DNA of 64,000 nt from positions 6,758,001 through 6,822,000 of the forward strand of contig NZ_CP015163.1 in assembly GCF_003312875.1 (NCBI RefSeq). The letters are read 5' to 3'. Below, in pieces: positions 34,108 through 42,184 of the stretch (the first letter of the stretch is position 1; each line of letters starts with the position of its first letter). Below the pieces are notes generated by a model. It did not search any database and was not told the origin of the DNA. It saw nothing but the letters and a program-made list of their open reading frames with translations. Source of the stretch: Amycolatopsis albispora (GTDB lineage: Bacteria > Actinomycetota > Actinomycetes > Mycobacteriales > Pseudonocardiaceae). Both the position numbers and the translations under genes were made by a program.

Positions 34108-35934
34108 TTAGGGCTTGGGCAGCTTGGGGATAACCGATTTTGCCGCCTCTTCCGCCTTCCCGCACGCGTTGACGCTCGACGTGTAGCTCACCCGGACCTG
34201 GTCGGTCTCGCCGTCGCCGGTACCCCGGTGCGTCCAGTTGATCGTGCAGGTCACCGGCCCGCCGCCGGTGGCCTCCGTGCGCCGCGCGGGAATCCCGCCC
34301 AGATCGATCCCCACGCCCTCGGTGTCCGGGTACATCACGTCGAGGTGCAGGGTGAGGGTGTCCTGCCCGGCCCATTCGCACCGGCGCAGCGCCTTCGACT
34401 CGGGTTTCACCGCCGCGCCGAGGATCCGCTGGGTGGTCGCGTCGTCGAGCACGGCGCACGGGTCGACCGGCAGCACGCTGCCCGGCGGGACCTGCCGATC
34501 GACCGCGGGGTCCCGCAGCCGGTGCAGCGCCCTGGTCAGCGCCGTTTCGGCGACCGCGCACGGATCGCCGTCCCGCGAGGAGTTGGTGACCATCACGCTG
34601 GAGCCGGGCCGCGACGGCAGCCGGACCATGGCCTCGCAGCCGCCGCTGATGTCGTTGAGCAGCACACCCTGGCCCTCGATCACCGTCGGCGAGGTGCGGA
34701 TGCCGGTGGTCTCCAGCGGATTGCCGAGCACCAGTTCGACGTTCACGTCACCTTTGCCCTGGTACGGGCAGCTGTAGGTGCGGACGGCCCGGTCGTCCGG
34801 CTCGTAGTCGCCGTCGAGCACCCGGCACGGATCCACGCGCAGCAGGCGTTCCGGCGTCAGAGCGTCCTGAATGGACAGTGCGGGCGGGGTCTCGCGCTCG
34901 GCCTTCGCCGACTGCGCCAGCCGGTACACGGTGACCGTGCCCGCCACCAGCAGCACCGACAACACGGCCGCGCCGACCGCCCACACCCAGCGGCGGCGCT
35001 TCTTCGCGGGCTTGGGCTTGGGCGGCGGTGGTTGCCACGCGGGCAGTGGCAGGGAAAGCGCGGCGCGCACTTCGGCGTCCTGCTGCCGGATGCGCGCGTG
35101 CACGGCGTCGGGCCATGGCGTGGCGCCGGGCGGCAGGTGGCCGAGGAAGTCGAGCAGCTGCGCCGGGGTGGGCCGGTACGCCGGATCCTTGGCCAGGCAC
35201 GGTTCGACCAGTCGCCGGATGTCCGGCGGCACCGCGCTGAGGTCGGGCTGGTGGTGCACGACGTTGTAGAGCGTCTGCGCGGTGGTGGCACCGGTGAACG
35301 GCCCGCGGCCGGTGGCGGCCATGACCATCAGCGCGCCGAAGGAGAACACGTCGCTGGCCGGGGTGACCGGCGCGGTCCCGGCCTGCTCGGGCGACATGAA
35401 CGCGGGTGAGCCGATGATCGCGCCGGTGCCGGTCAGTTCCTGGCCGTCCTCGACCGCCCTGGCGATGCCGAAGTCGATCACCCGCGGGCCGTCTTCGGTG
35501 AGCAGGACGTTGCTGGGCTTGAGATCGCGGTGGATCAGGCCCGCGCGGTGGATGTCGTGCAACGCCGCGGCGAGCCCGGTCGCCAGGTGCCGCAACGCCG
35601 CCACCGGCAGCGGCCCGGCCGCGTCCACGGCTTCCTTCAACGACGGCCCGGTGACAAAAACCGAGGCGAGCCAAGGGGTTTCGGCTTCGGGATCGGCATC
35701 CATCACGGCGGCGGTGTAGGCACCGGAGACCAAGCGGGAGGTGTTCACTTCACGGCGGAAGCGTTCGCGGAACCCGGGATCGTGCGCGAACTGGGCGTGC
35801 ACCTGCTTGACCGCGACGAATCGCCCGTCGGGCGCGATGCCGAGCAGCACCCGGCCCATGCCGCCCTCGCCGAGCGCGGCGATCAGGCGGTACGGGCCGA
35901 GCTGGCGTGGTTCGTCGGGGCGTAGCGGCTGCAC
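34108..35934 (-). CDS. Transmembrane Ser/Thr protein kinase with tandem DUF3558-like ectodomain (kinase 2 of pair)
   Basis: A 608-residue PknB-type kinase. The kinase domain spans ~12-270: ALGEGGMGRVLLG, VAVKQVHA, HRDLKPSNVLL, DFGIARAVE, GSPAFMSPEQA. A basic juxtamembrane stretch (KPKPAKKRRR) precedes one membrane helix (~316-338). The outside half has two similar modules starting RVDPCRVLDG (~367) and PVDPCAVLDDATTQRILG (~490), each with paired Cys, as in DUF3558 lipoproteins. It lies 9 bases downstream of its paralogue, suggesting duplication. PASTA repeats are absent. The ligand is unknown. Confidence 0.93.
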   Translation of the reverse strand: MQPLRPDEPRQLGPYRLIAALGEGGMGRVLLGIAPDGRFVAVKQVHAQFAHDPGFRERFRREVNTSRLVSGAYTAAVMDADPEAETPWLASVFVTGPSLKEAVDAAGPLPVAALRHLATGLAAALHDIHRAGLIHRDLKPSNVLLTEDGPRVIDFGIARAVEDGQELTGTGAIIGSPAFMSPEQAGTAPVTPASDVFSFGALMVMAATGRGPFTGATTAQTLYNVVHHQPDLSAVPPDIRRLVEPCLAKDPAYRPTPAQLLDFLGHLPPGATPWPDAVHARIRQQDAEVRAALSLPLPAWQPPPPKPKPAKKRRRWVWAVGAAVLSVLLVAGTVTVYRLAQSAKAERETPPALSIQDALTPERLLRVDPCRVLDGDYEPDDRAVRTYSCPYQGKGDVNVELVLGNPLETTGIRTSPTVIEGQGVLLNDISGGCEAMVRLPSRPGSSVMVTNSSRDGDPCAVAETALTRALHRLRDPAVDRQVPPGSVLPVDPCAVLDDATTQRILGAAVKPESKALRRCEWAGQDTLTLHLDVMYPDTEGVGIDLGGIPARRTEATGGGPVTCTINWTHRGTGDGETDQVRVSYTSSVNACGKAEEAAKSVIPKLPKP

Positions 35935-35943
35935 GGCGAGACT

Positions 35944-37827
35944 CTACGGTTTCGGCAGTTTCGGCATGATGAGCTTGGCGAATTCCAGCGACGGGCCGCA
36001 GACCTGCTCGGGTGCGGGTTTCTGGCCGGAAATGCTGTGGTGCATCTCGACCACCTCGGCGCTGCGCTCGTCGATGGGCCGGTGCTGCCAGGTCAGCGTG
36101 CAGCTCGCGCCGGCGCCGTTCCGGTACTCCTTGGTCAGGTACACCGGCGTGCCGTTGACGTCGACGGTGCCGGTGACGTCGTAGGAGCTGTCCTTCGACT
36201 GCACCGGCGGATGGCTCTTGACCAGGTCGAGCTTCAGGAAGCCGGAGACCGTCCAGCGGCAGCCGTGCAGGTCCTCCGGTTCGACCTTGACCACCGGCCC
36301 GAGGAACGGCTGCACCTCGGTGGCCGAGGCGAGCGAGCACGGGTCGACCGGGATGAGCGTGCCCGGTGGCTGTTCGTGCTGCGGCGGGTTCTCACGCAGG
36401 CGGGTGATCGCGTCGGTGAGCATGGCCTTCGCCACGTCACACGGCTGGGCGAGCTTCGCGCTGGCGCTGGTCGAGGCCTTGATCGCGCTGTCGGCGCGGC
36501 CGTTGACCGGCACCGCCGCCTCGCAGTTCGCGCCTTCCTTGACGGTCAGCGGCAGCCCGGCCAGCTCCCCGGACGGCACGCCGTCGATCGGGTTGTGGTT
36601 GCCGAGCTCGAGATCGACCCAGTCGCCGTCGGGCCCGGTGTAGGTGCACGCCCACAGGTGCACGTCGATCTTGGGCTTGAGCACGCCGATGCCCGCCACC
36701 GACTTGCCGTCGAGCACCTGGCACGGGTCGACCGTGCGCAGCTTGTCGGTGCCCAGCGGGTCCGGGTTGGGCGGCGTGCTGGGCGCGGGCGCGGGCGGGG
36801 CCGACTGCGCGGCGGGCTGGGCGGGCGGCGGCTCGTCCCCGGAGGTGAGCTCGACGGCGACGATGGACCCGGCGACCAGCGCGACCACCCCGGCCGCCGC
36901 ACCCGCGATGGCCAGGCCACGGCGGGATTTGCGCGGTTTCGGCGGGTGCAGCGCCTGGTGCACGGCGACGCGCTGCCGTTCGATCAGCTGCGGCACCACC
37001 GGCGGCCAGGGGTGGGGGTTGGGCGCGATCGGGCCGAGCTGCTCGAGGATCCAGGCCGGGGCCGGGCGTTGCTCGGGGTCCTTGGCCAGGCACGCCTCCG
37101 CGATCTGGCGGATGCCGGGCGGCAGCGCCCGCAGGTCGGGCTGGTTGTGGACGACGTTGTAGAGGGTGTGCGGGGTGGAGGTGCCGGTGAACGGGCTCTG
37201 CCCGCTGGCGGCCATGGCGAGCAGCGCGCCGAGGGAGAAGACGTCGCTGGCGGAGGTGAGCGCGCGGCCCTCGGCTTGTTCGGGGGACATGAACCCGGGT
37301 GAGCCGATGATGGAGCCGGTGTGGGTGAGTTCGGAGGAACCCTCGACCGCGCGGGCGATGCCGAAGTCGATCACGCGGGGCCCGTCGGCGGCGAGAATGA
37401 CGTTGCTGGGCTTGAGGTCGCGGTGGATGAGCCCGGCGCGGTGGATCTCGCCGAGCGCCAGCGCGAGCCCGGCCGCCAGGTGGTGCAGCGACCAGGGCGG
37501 CAGCGGCCCACCGGCCGCGACGGCCTCGGTCAGCGACGGCCCCGGCACGAAGACCGACGCGAGCCAGGGCGTGGGCGCGTCGGGGTCGGCGTCCATGACC
37601 GCGGCGGTGTACGCGCCGGAGACCATGCGCGAGGTGTCCACCTCACGGCGGAAGCGCTCACGGAACCCGGGGTCGTGGGCCAGGCCGGGGTGGATCTGCT
37701 TGAGCGCCACCAGCCGCCCGTCCGGCGCGACCCCGAGCAGCACGCGGCCCATGCCGCCCTCACCCAGGGCAGCCACCAGCCGATAACGCCCGACCTGCCC
37801 CGGTTCACCCGGATTCAACGCCTTCAC
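35944..37827 (-). CDS. Transmembrane Ser/Thr protein kinase with tandem DUF3558-like ectodomain (kinase 1 of pair)
   Basis: A 627-residue paralogue of the downstream kinase, closely similar in the catalytic domain (ALGEGGMGRVLLGVAPDG, HRDLKPSNVIL, DFGIARAVEG, GSPGFMSPEQAEG). The membrane helix is at ~302-324. The ectodomain has two modules starting TVDPCQVLDG (~364) and PVDPCSLASATEVQPFLG (~493). GTG at 37827 was chosen over GTG 37839 because GGGGAGAG stands 5 bases before it. It is divergent from the WXG100-like genes, so kinase and secreted-protein promoters share one intergenic region. Confidence 0.93.
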   Translation of the reverse strand: MKALNPGEPGQVGRYRLVAALGEGGMGRVLLGVAPDGRLVALKQIHPGLAHDPGFRERFRREVDTSRMVSGAYTAAVMDADPDAPTPWLASVFVPGPSLTEAVAAGGPLPPWSLHHLAAGLALALGEIHRAGLIHRDLKPSNVILAADGPRVIDFGIARAVEGSSELTHTGSIIGSPGFMSPEQAEGRALTSASDVFSLGALLAMAASGQSPFTGTSTPHTLYNVVHNQPDLRALPPGIRQIAEACLAKDPEQRPAPAWILEQLGPIAPNPHPWPPVVPQLIERQRVAVHQALHPPKPRKSRRGLAIAGAAAGVVALVAGSIVAVELTSGDEPPPAQPAAQSAPPAPAPSTPPNPDPLGTDKLRTVDPCQVLDGKSVAGIGVLKPKIDVHLWACTYTGPDGDWVDLELGNHNPIDGVPSGELAGLPLTVKEGANCEAAVPVNGRADSAIKASTSASAKLAQPCDVAKAMLTDAITRLRENPPQHEQPPGTLIPVDPCSLASATEVQPFLGPVVKVEPEDLHGCRWTVSGFLKLDLVKSHPPVQSKDSSYDVTGTVDVNGTPVYLTKEYRNGAGASCTLTWQHRPIDERSAEVVEMHHSISGQKPAPEQVCGPSLEFAKLIMPKLPKP

Positions 37828-37983
37828 GACTCTCCCCACGTTCCAGGCCCAGATGCTACAAACACCTCAGTGGGGAAAGCAGGCGCGAGGTGCGCCGGAA
37901 GTTCTAAAGTAACTCGCGGAACCGCCGCCCGGGCTGTCACGTCTGATCGGCGGACGAAGGCTTGCTGAAGGGGATGACCAGAC

Positions 37984-38295
37984 GTGCCGGTGTACGACGC
38001 GGAGTCGATGGGGATCGCGGCGCGGCGGGTGGCGAAGCTGCGCGACGAATTCGACAAGTCCAAGGGCAAGGTCATGCCGGTCGAAGGGGAGCACAATCCC
38101 TTCGGCGAGATGGGCGGCTCGGAGGACGTCAAGGGCGCACTCGGCGGCTTCCAGAGCGGGGTGCATTCCGAGTTCGAGGCCGGGGGAAAGCTGATGACCT
38201 CACTCAGCGACGCCCTGCTGCGCGCGGCGGGCCTGATCGCGGAGAACGACCAGGCCTCCGGCGAGACCATTGCCCGGCAGCAACGCCAGGCCTGA
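37984..38295 (+). CDS. WXG100-like small helical protein
   Basis: A 103-residue protein with the size and helix-turn-helix layout of ESX WXG100 proteins (residues ~5-30 VARRVAKLRDEF-like helix, ~50-95 second helix FQSGVHSEFEAGGKLMTSLSDALLRAAG). The central W-x-G is replaced by a GEMGGSED turn. The C-terminus (IAENDQASGETIARQ) has no clear YxxxD/E signal, so the downstream partner may carry it. GTG at 37984 follows AAGGGGATG. It is immediately upstream of the WXG-transglycosylase gene. Confidence 0.75.
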   Translation: MPVYDAESMGIAARRVAKLRDEFDKSKGKVMPVEGEHNPFGEMGGSEDVKGALGGFQSGVHSEFEAGGKLMTSLSDALLRAAGLIAENDQASGETIARQQRQA

Positions 38296-38323
38296 CATTT
38301 CTTTGGCGTAAAGGGGCGGAATC

Positions 38324-39445
38324 TTGGCACTGGGCATGCCGGCCATCTGGCCGGAAGTGGAAAGCAAGGCCAAAGAGGTCGAAAAGGTCAAACCGGCCAC
38401 CATTCAGCAGGCGGCCGATGAATTCCGTGAGGCCTCCGCCGGCACCGAGGACCACGCCGCCGAGCTGAAGAACGCCGCCGCCTCCCTGCAGGACGGCAAG
38501 GTGTGGGACGGCCCGGCCGCCGACGAGTTCTTCGCCTACGTGGCCAAGGTCGGCGAAGCAGGCAAGAAGTTCAAGGACAAGCTCGACGAGGTCGCCGACA
38601 AGCTCGAGGCCCTGCAGAAGGACCTCGGCACGATCAAGCAGCAGGTCGAGAGCAAGTTCAGCGACGCGAAGGGCAAGATCGAGAGCAACATCTCGCAGGC
38701 CAACTCCGCGGCCGCGACCGCGCAGCAGGCGGTCGACCGGGGTGAGCAGCCCAACCCGGGCCCCGAGCAGATCATCGCGGCCGCCAAGGACACCAACGAC
38801 ACCATCGCGAGCAACGCGAAAACCGACATCCAGGCGCTGCTCGACGACGCCAACGTCAAGATCGGTGAAGCGCAGAAGCTGATGAAGCAGGAGATCGAGG
38901 GGGGCTTCTCCTCGGTCACCCCGCCCGGCAGCGCCAGTGGCAACGGCAGCAGCGGCGGGTCCAGCAGCTCCAGCGGCGGCGGTGGCAGTTCCAGCGGCGG
39001 TGGCGGTTCGTCCAGCGGGGGCGGGGGTGCCTCCGGTGGTGGCGGCCTCGGCCCGAGCGGTGGCCCGCCGTCGAGCGGCCCGCCGCCCGGCAACGTGGAC
39101 CAGTGGATCCGCGAAGCCATCAAGATCCTGCAGGCCAACGGCATCCCGGTGACCGAGGACAACATCGACGAGATCTGGACGATCATCGAGAAGGAGTCCG
39201 GCGGCGACCCGCACGCGATCAACAACTGGGACTCGAACGCGGCCAAGGGCACCCCGTCCAAGGGCCTGATGCAGTGCATCGACCCGACCTTCCAGGCGCA
39301 CAAGCTGCCCGGCCACGACGACATCTACAACCCGGTGGACAACATCATCGCCGGGGTCCGCTACACCTTCGACCGCTACGGCGGCTTCGAAGGCCACCCG
39401 GGCCTGAAGTCCATGGCGGGCGGCGGCGGTTACCAGGGTTACTGA
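38324..39445 (+). CDS. WXG100 domain fused to a lytic transglycosylase
   Basis: A 373-residue fusion. Residues ~1-110 are a WXG100-type hairpin with the turn VWDGPAADEFFAYV (~60). A long helical, coiled-coil-like stretch runs to ~195. A Ser/Gly linker (SSGGGGSSSGGGG type) covers ~205-250. Residues ~257-373 form an SLT lysozyme-like domain: IWTIIEKESGGDP with the catalytic Glu (~290), AINNWDSNA, SKGLMQCIDPTFQAH and DNIIAGVRYTFDRYGG. It would cleave peptidoglycan after ESX-type export. TTG at 38324 is supported by AAGGGGCGG. Confidence 0.9.
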   Translation: MALGMPAIWPEVESKAKEVEKVKPATIQQAADEFREASAGTEDHAAELKNAAASLQDGKVWDGPAADEFFAYVAKVGEAGKKFKDKLDEVADKLEALQKDLGTIKQQVESKFSDAKGKIESNISQANSAAATAQQAVDRGEQPNPGPEQIIAAAKDTNDTIASNAKTDIQALLDDANVKIGEAQKLMKQEIEGGFSSVTPPGSASGNGSSGGSSSSSGGGGSSSGGGGSSSGGGGASGGGGLGPSGGPPSSGPPPGNVDQWIREAIKILQANGIPVTEDNIDEIWTIIEKESGGDPHAINNWDSNAAKGTPSKGLMQCIDPTFQAHKLPGHDDIYNPVDNIIAGVRYTFDRYGGFEGHPGLKSMAGGGGYQGY

Positions 39446-39452
39446 GCCCGGG

Positions 39453-40064
39453 TCAGCGCACGACCTGCACCGGGTCCCCGACCTTCAGCGTGGAGAAGTA
39501 CTTCGCCGAAGCCTTCGCGGACAGGTGGATGCAGCCGTGCGACTGCTGCGAGAGGCTGCCGGTGTGGAAGGCGATGCCGGGCACGAAGAACACCGAGTTC
39601 GGCATCGGCGCGTCGAACTGCCTGCTGTGGTAGTTCTTCACCTTCGAGGTCACGCTGAACGTGCCGACCGGCGTCGGATAGCCCTTCTTGCCCGCGGTGA
39701 TCGGCACCGGGCCGTAGGCGACCTGCCCGTCCCGCAGGATCCAGGTCTTCTTCGCCGACAGGTCCACGCACGCCCCTGAGCTGATCGAGCACGGCACACC
39801 GGCCGCGGGCTTCTCCACCGGCTTCGGCTTGGGCTTGGTGGTGCTCGGCTTCTTCTTCGTGGTGGTCGTGGTCGTCGGCGGCGCACTGCTCGTGGGCGGC
39901 GCACTGGTTGTGGGCGGCGGCACGGTCGTCGTGGTGGTCACCGGGGGCGCCACCTCCCCGGCGGGCGCGGCCGCCCCGGCCGGGGCCCCCGACTCCCCGG
40001 CCGAGCACGCCCCCAGCACCGCCGCCGCGGCCACCCCGGTCACCGCCATGATCAGCTTCCGCAC
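39453..40064 (-). CDS. Lipoprotein L,D-transpeptidase (YkuD type)
   Basis: A 203-residue surface enzyme that makes 3-3 peptidoglycan cross-links or attaches proteins. The lipobox LGAC puts the lipidated Cys at residue 20. A Thr/Pro/Lys-rich spacer (~40-85) reaches into the wall. The YkuD domain has VDLSAKKTWILRDGQVAYGPVPIT and the catalytic QQSHGCIHLS (Cys ~174). GTG at 40064 behind GGGGG was chosen because longer starts would bury the signal peptide. It converges on the WXG-transglycosylase gene with 7 bases between, which suits joint cell-wall remodelling. Confidence 0.93.
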   Translation of the reverse strand: MRKLIMAVTGVAAAAVLGACSAGESGAPAGAAAPAGEVAPPVTTTTTVPPPTTSAPPTSSAPPTTTTTTKKKPSTTKPKPKPVEKPAAGVPCSISSGACVDLSAKKTWILRDGQVAYGPVPITAGKKGYPTPVGTFSVTSKVKNYHSRQFDAPMPNSVFFVPGIAFHTGSLSQQSHGCIHLSAKASAKYFSTLKVGDPVQVVR

Positions 40065-40153
40065 CGTTACCCCCAGAAAGTTGCCTACATCACACAGGAC
40101 GCCATAACCCCAGTTCAGTTGCATCCAGTCAGATCACGCTTGCGCAACGCCCC

Positions 40154-40316
40154 AGGGCGCGTCTGACGGCTCAAGTTCGCGATCTTCGGGCCCAGGCGGC
40201 CCCTGGCGGCACGGCGGGCTTCGGCCGAGTACGTCCAGTACGAGGCCGAACCCGCCGCACCACCAGGAACCACCTGGATCCCGAAGCTCATCGAACAGAG
40301 CCGTCAGACGCGCCCT
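40154..40316. repeat. 163-bp nested palindromic element
   Basis: Perfect 19-bp terminal inverted repeats lie at 40154-40172 and 40298-40316 (AGGGCGCGTCTGACGGCTC and its complement). Inside are CTTCGGG/CCCGAAG (40184-40190 and 40280-40286), a near-perfect GCGGGCTTCGGCC/GGCCGAACCCGC pair and a GTAC-GTCCA-GTAC centre. It fills most of the 263-bp gap between a terminating gene and the aminotransferase. The architecture is like a non-coding miniature element or a large cruciform. It encodes no protein. Confidence 0.8.
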
Positions 40317-40321
40317 ACGCT
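40316..40321 (+). promoter_or_regulatory. -10 element of the aminotransferase gene
   Basis: TACGCT ends 6 bases before the ATG at 40328, suggesting a leaderless transcript. The hexamer begins at the last base of the right terminal repeat of the palindromic element, so the element may have supplied or moved part of this promoter. Confidence 0.5.
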
Positions 40322-40327
40322 CTGCCC

Positions 40328-41503
40328 ATGGCCACGTTCCCCGGTCCGGCCCGGCGCGCCGACGTTCCCCCGTTCCACGTGATGGATGTGCTCTCCGCCG
40401 CCCAGGCGCGGCAGCGGTCCCACGGTGACGTCGTCTCGCTCGCGGCCGGTCAGCCCACCGCCGGCGCGCCCCGCCCGGTGCGCGAGGCCGCCGAGAAGGC
40501 CCTGCGTGACGGCAACCTCGGCTACACCGTCCAGCTCGGCATCCCGGAGCTGCGCGAAGCCATCGCCGAGCACTACGACCGCCAGTACTCGCTCGAGGTC
40601 AGCGCCGACGACGTGATCGTCACGACCGGCTCGTCCGGCGGCTTCCTGCTGTCCTTCCTGTCCGCCTTCGACCCCGGCGACCGGGTCGCGATGGCCAGGC
40701 CCGGCTACCCCGCCTACCGCAACCTGCTCACCTCGCTCGGCTGCGAGGTGGTCGAGTTCGGCGTCGACGCGAGCACCCGCTTCCAGCCGACCGTCGACCT
40801 GCTGGACCAGCTCGGCCCGATCAAGGGCCTGATCGTGGCGAGCCCGACCAATCCGGCGGGCACCGTGCTGCCGCCGGGTGAGCTGGCCGCCATCGCCGGC
40901 TGGTGCTCCTCGCACGGCGTGCAGCTGATCAGCGACGAGATCTACCACGGCATCACCTACGACACCGAGGCCGCGTGCGCCTGGCAGAGCTCCGGCGAGG
41001 CACTGGTGCTCGGCTCGTTCTCCAAGTACTTCGCGATGACCGGCTGGCGGCTGGGCTGGATGCTGGTGCCGCAGCGGCTGCACCGCGCGGTCGACGTGCT
41101 GACCGGCAACTTCACCATCTGCCCGCCCGCGCTCGCCCAGCAGGCCGCGGTCGCCGCCTTCTCCCCGGATTCCTACACCGAGCTGGACGGCCACGTCGCG
41201 CACTACCGCGCCAACCGCGACCTGCTGCTGGACGGCCTGCGGAGCATCGGCCTGGAGGTCGCGGCCCCGGTCGACGGCGCCTTCTACGCCTACGTCGACG
41301 TCTCCGCGCACACCGACGACAGCCTCAGCTGGTGCCAGCGGCTGCTCGCCGACACCGGGCTCGCGATCACCCCCGGCATCGACTTCGACCCGGTGGACGG
41401 CGGCCGGTTCATCCGGCTGTCCTTCGCCGGTGCTCGTGAAGACATCACCGAAGCGGTGCGGCGGCTGGGCGGCTGGCTCGGGGGAACCCCGGCTTTTCCC
41501 TGA
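40328..41503 (+). CDS. Class I/II PLP-dependent aminotransferase
   Basis: A 391-residue fold-type I aminotransferase of the aspartate family. It shows GQPTAGAPRPVREAAEKAL, YTVQLGIPELREAIAEHY, ARPGYPAYRNLL, SPTNPAGTVLPPGEL, SDEIYHGITYD and the PLP lysine in SFSKYFAMTGWRLGW (Lys ~233), and a late RFIRLSFA with the carboxylate-binding Arg. The amino donor is not predictable. ATG at 40328 fits a leaderless start. Confidence 0.94.
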   Translation: MATFPGPARRADVPPFHVMDVLSAAQARQRSHGDVVSLAAGQPTAGAPRPVREAAEKALRDGNLGYTVQLGIPELREAIAEHYDRQYSLEVSADDVIVTTGSSGGFLLSFLSAFDPGDRVAMARPGYPAYRNLLTSLGCEVVEFGVDASTRFQPTVDLLDQLGPIKGLIVASPTNPAGTVLPPGELAAIAGWCSSHGVQLISDEIYHGITYDTEAACAWQSSGEALVLGSFSKYFAMTGWRLGWMLVPQRLHRAVDVLTGNFTICPPALAQQAAVAAFSPDSYTELDGHVAHYRANRDLLLDGLRSIGLEVAAPVDGAFYAYVDVSAHTDDSLSWCQRLLADTGLAITPGIDFDPVDGGRFIRLSFAGAREDITEAVRRLGGWLGGTPAFP

Positions 41504-41580
41504 ACGTTGGCCCGATGACGGGCCGACCGGCCACCCGGCGTGGGAGCCTGGAGGCACGTCGAACCCAAGCGGAGGATGCC

Positions 41581-41754
41581 ATGTTCTGGAAGATCGTCGG
41601 GGCGCTGATCGTCATCTGGCTGGCGTTCACCGTGCTCGGTTTTGTGGTCAAGGGCCTGTTCTGGCTGGCCGTCATCGGCGGTGTGCTGTTCGTCGGCACC
41701 GCGGCCTACGGCGCCATCAAGGGCAAGAAGGACCCGAAGCGCATCGGCTCCTGA
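41581..41754 (+). CDS. 57-residue two-helix membrane protein
   Basis: A short protein with two hydrophobic helices (IVGALIVIWLAFTVLGFVV and GLFWLAVIGGVLFVGTAAYGAI) and a basic tail (KGKKDPKRIGS). ATG at 41581 follows CGGAGG at 5-bp spacing, so it is very likely translated. Similar hydrophobic proteins occur in streptomycetes; function unknown. Confidence 0.78.
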   Translation: MFWKIVGALIVIWLAFTVLGFVVKGLFWLAVIGGVLFVGTAAYGAIKGKKDPKRIGS

Positions 41755-41787
41755 GCCGTTGTCAGCTGTCCTCGTCGCCTGACAAGC

Positions 41788-41803
41788 TGTACGCGCACGT
41801 ACA
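41788..41803. promoter_or_regulatory. Operator-like dyad upstream of the DoxX-like gene
   Basis: TGTACG-CGCA-CGTACA has perfect 6-bp arms around a 4-base centre and lies 21 bases before the start codon. TGTAC/GTACA half sites are typical of TetR- or MerR-type regulators. No regulator gene is adjacent. Confidence 0.45.
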
Positions 41804-41824
41804 CGCTGCGGAAGGGGCGGGGCG

Positions 41825-42184
41825 ATGACGTCGACCGGGCTGGTGTTTTCGCCGCTGTCGATCGTGCTCGCCGCGGTGTTCTGCGCGGCGGGCGGGTCGA
41901 AGCTCGCGGGCGCGCCCGCGATGCGGGAAACGGCCGCCCACCTGCGGATCAGCCCGGTGACGGATCGCGTGGTCGGGGCGCTCGAACTGGCCGCCGTGGC
42001 CGGGTTGCTGATCGGGTTCTGGGCCGTCGGGCTGGCGATCGCCGCCTCGGCGGGCCTGGCCCTGCTGATGGCCGGGGCGGTGCTGGTCCACCGGCGGGTG
42101 CACGACCAGCTCGGCCGGTACATGCCCGCGCTGGTGCTGGGCCTGCTCGCGGCGGCCAACGTGGTCCTGCTGGTACTCGCCTAA
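41825..42184 (+). CDS. DoxX-like family membrane protein
   Basis: A 119-residue, four-helix membrane protein of the DoxX-like group: FSPLSIVLAAVFCAAGGSKLAGAPAMRETAAHLRI, VVGALELAAVAGLLIGFW, GLALLMAGAVLVHRRVHD and a last helix. Members take part in redox or thiol-related membrane functions, not settled. ATG at 41825 follows GGAAGGGG. Its TAA stop overlaps the stop of the convergent methyltransferase gene. Confidence 0.85.
   Translation: MTSTGLVFSPLSIVLAAVFCAAGGSKLAGAPAMRETAAHLRISPVTDRVVGALELAAVAGLLIGFWAVGLAIAASAGLALLMAGAVLVHRRVHDQLGRYMPALVLGLLAAANVVLLVLA
42181..42184. other. 4-base stop overlap of convergent genes (CTAA)
   Basis: CTAA gives TAA to the DoxX-like gene (42182-42184) and TAG to the minus-strand methyltransferase (42181-42183). 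Confidence 0.9.
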
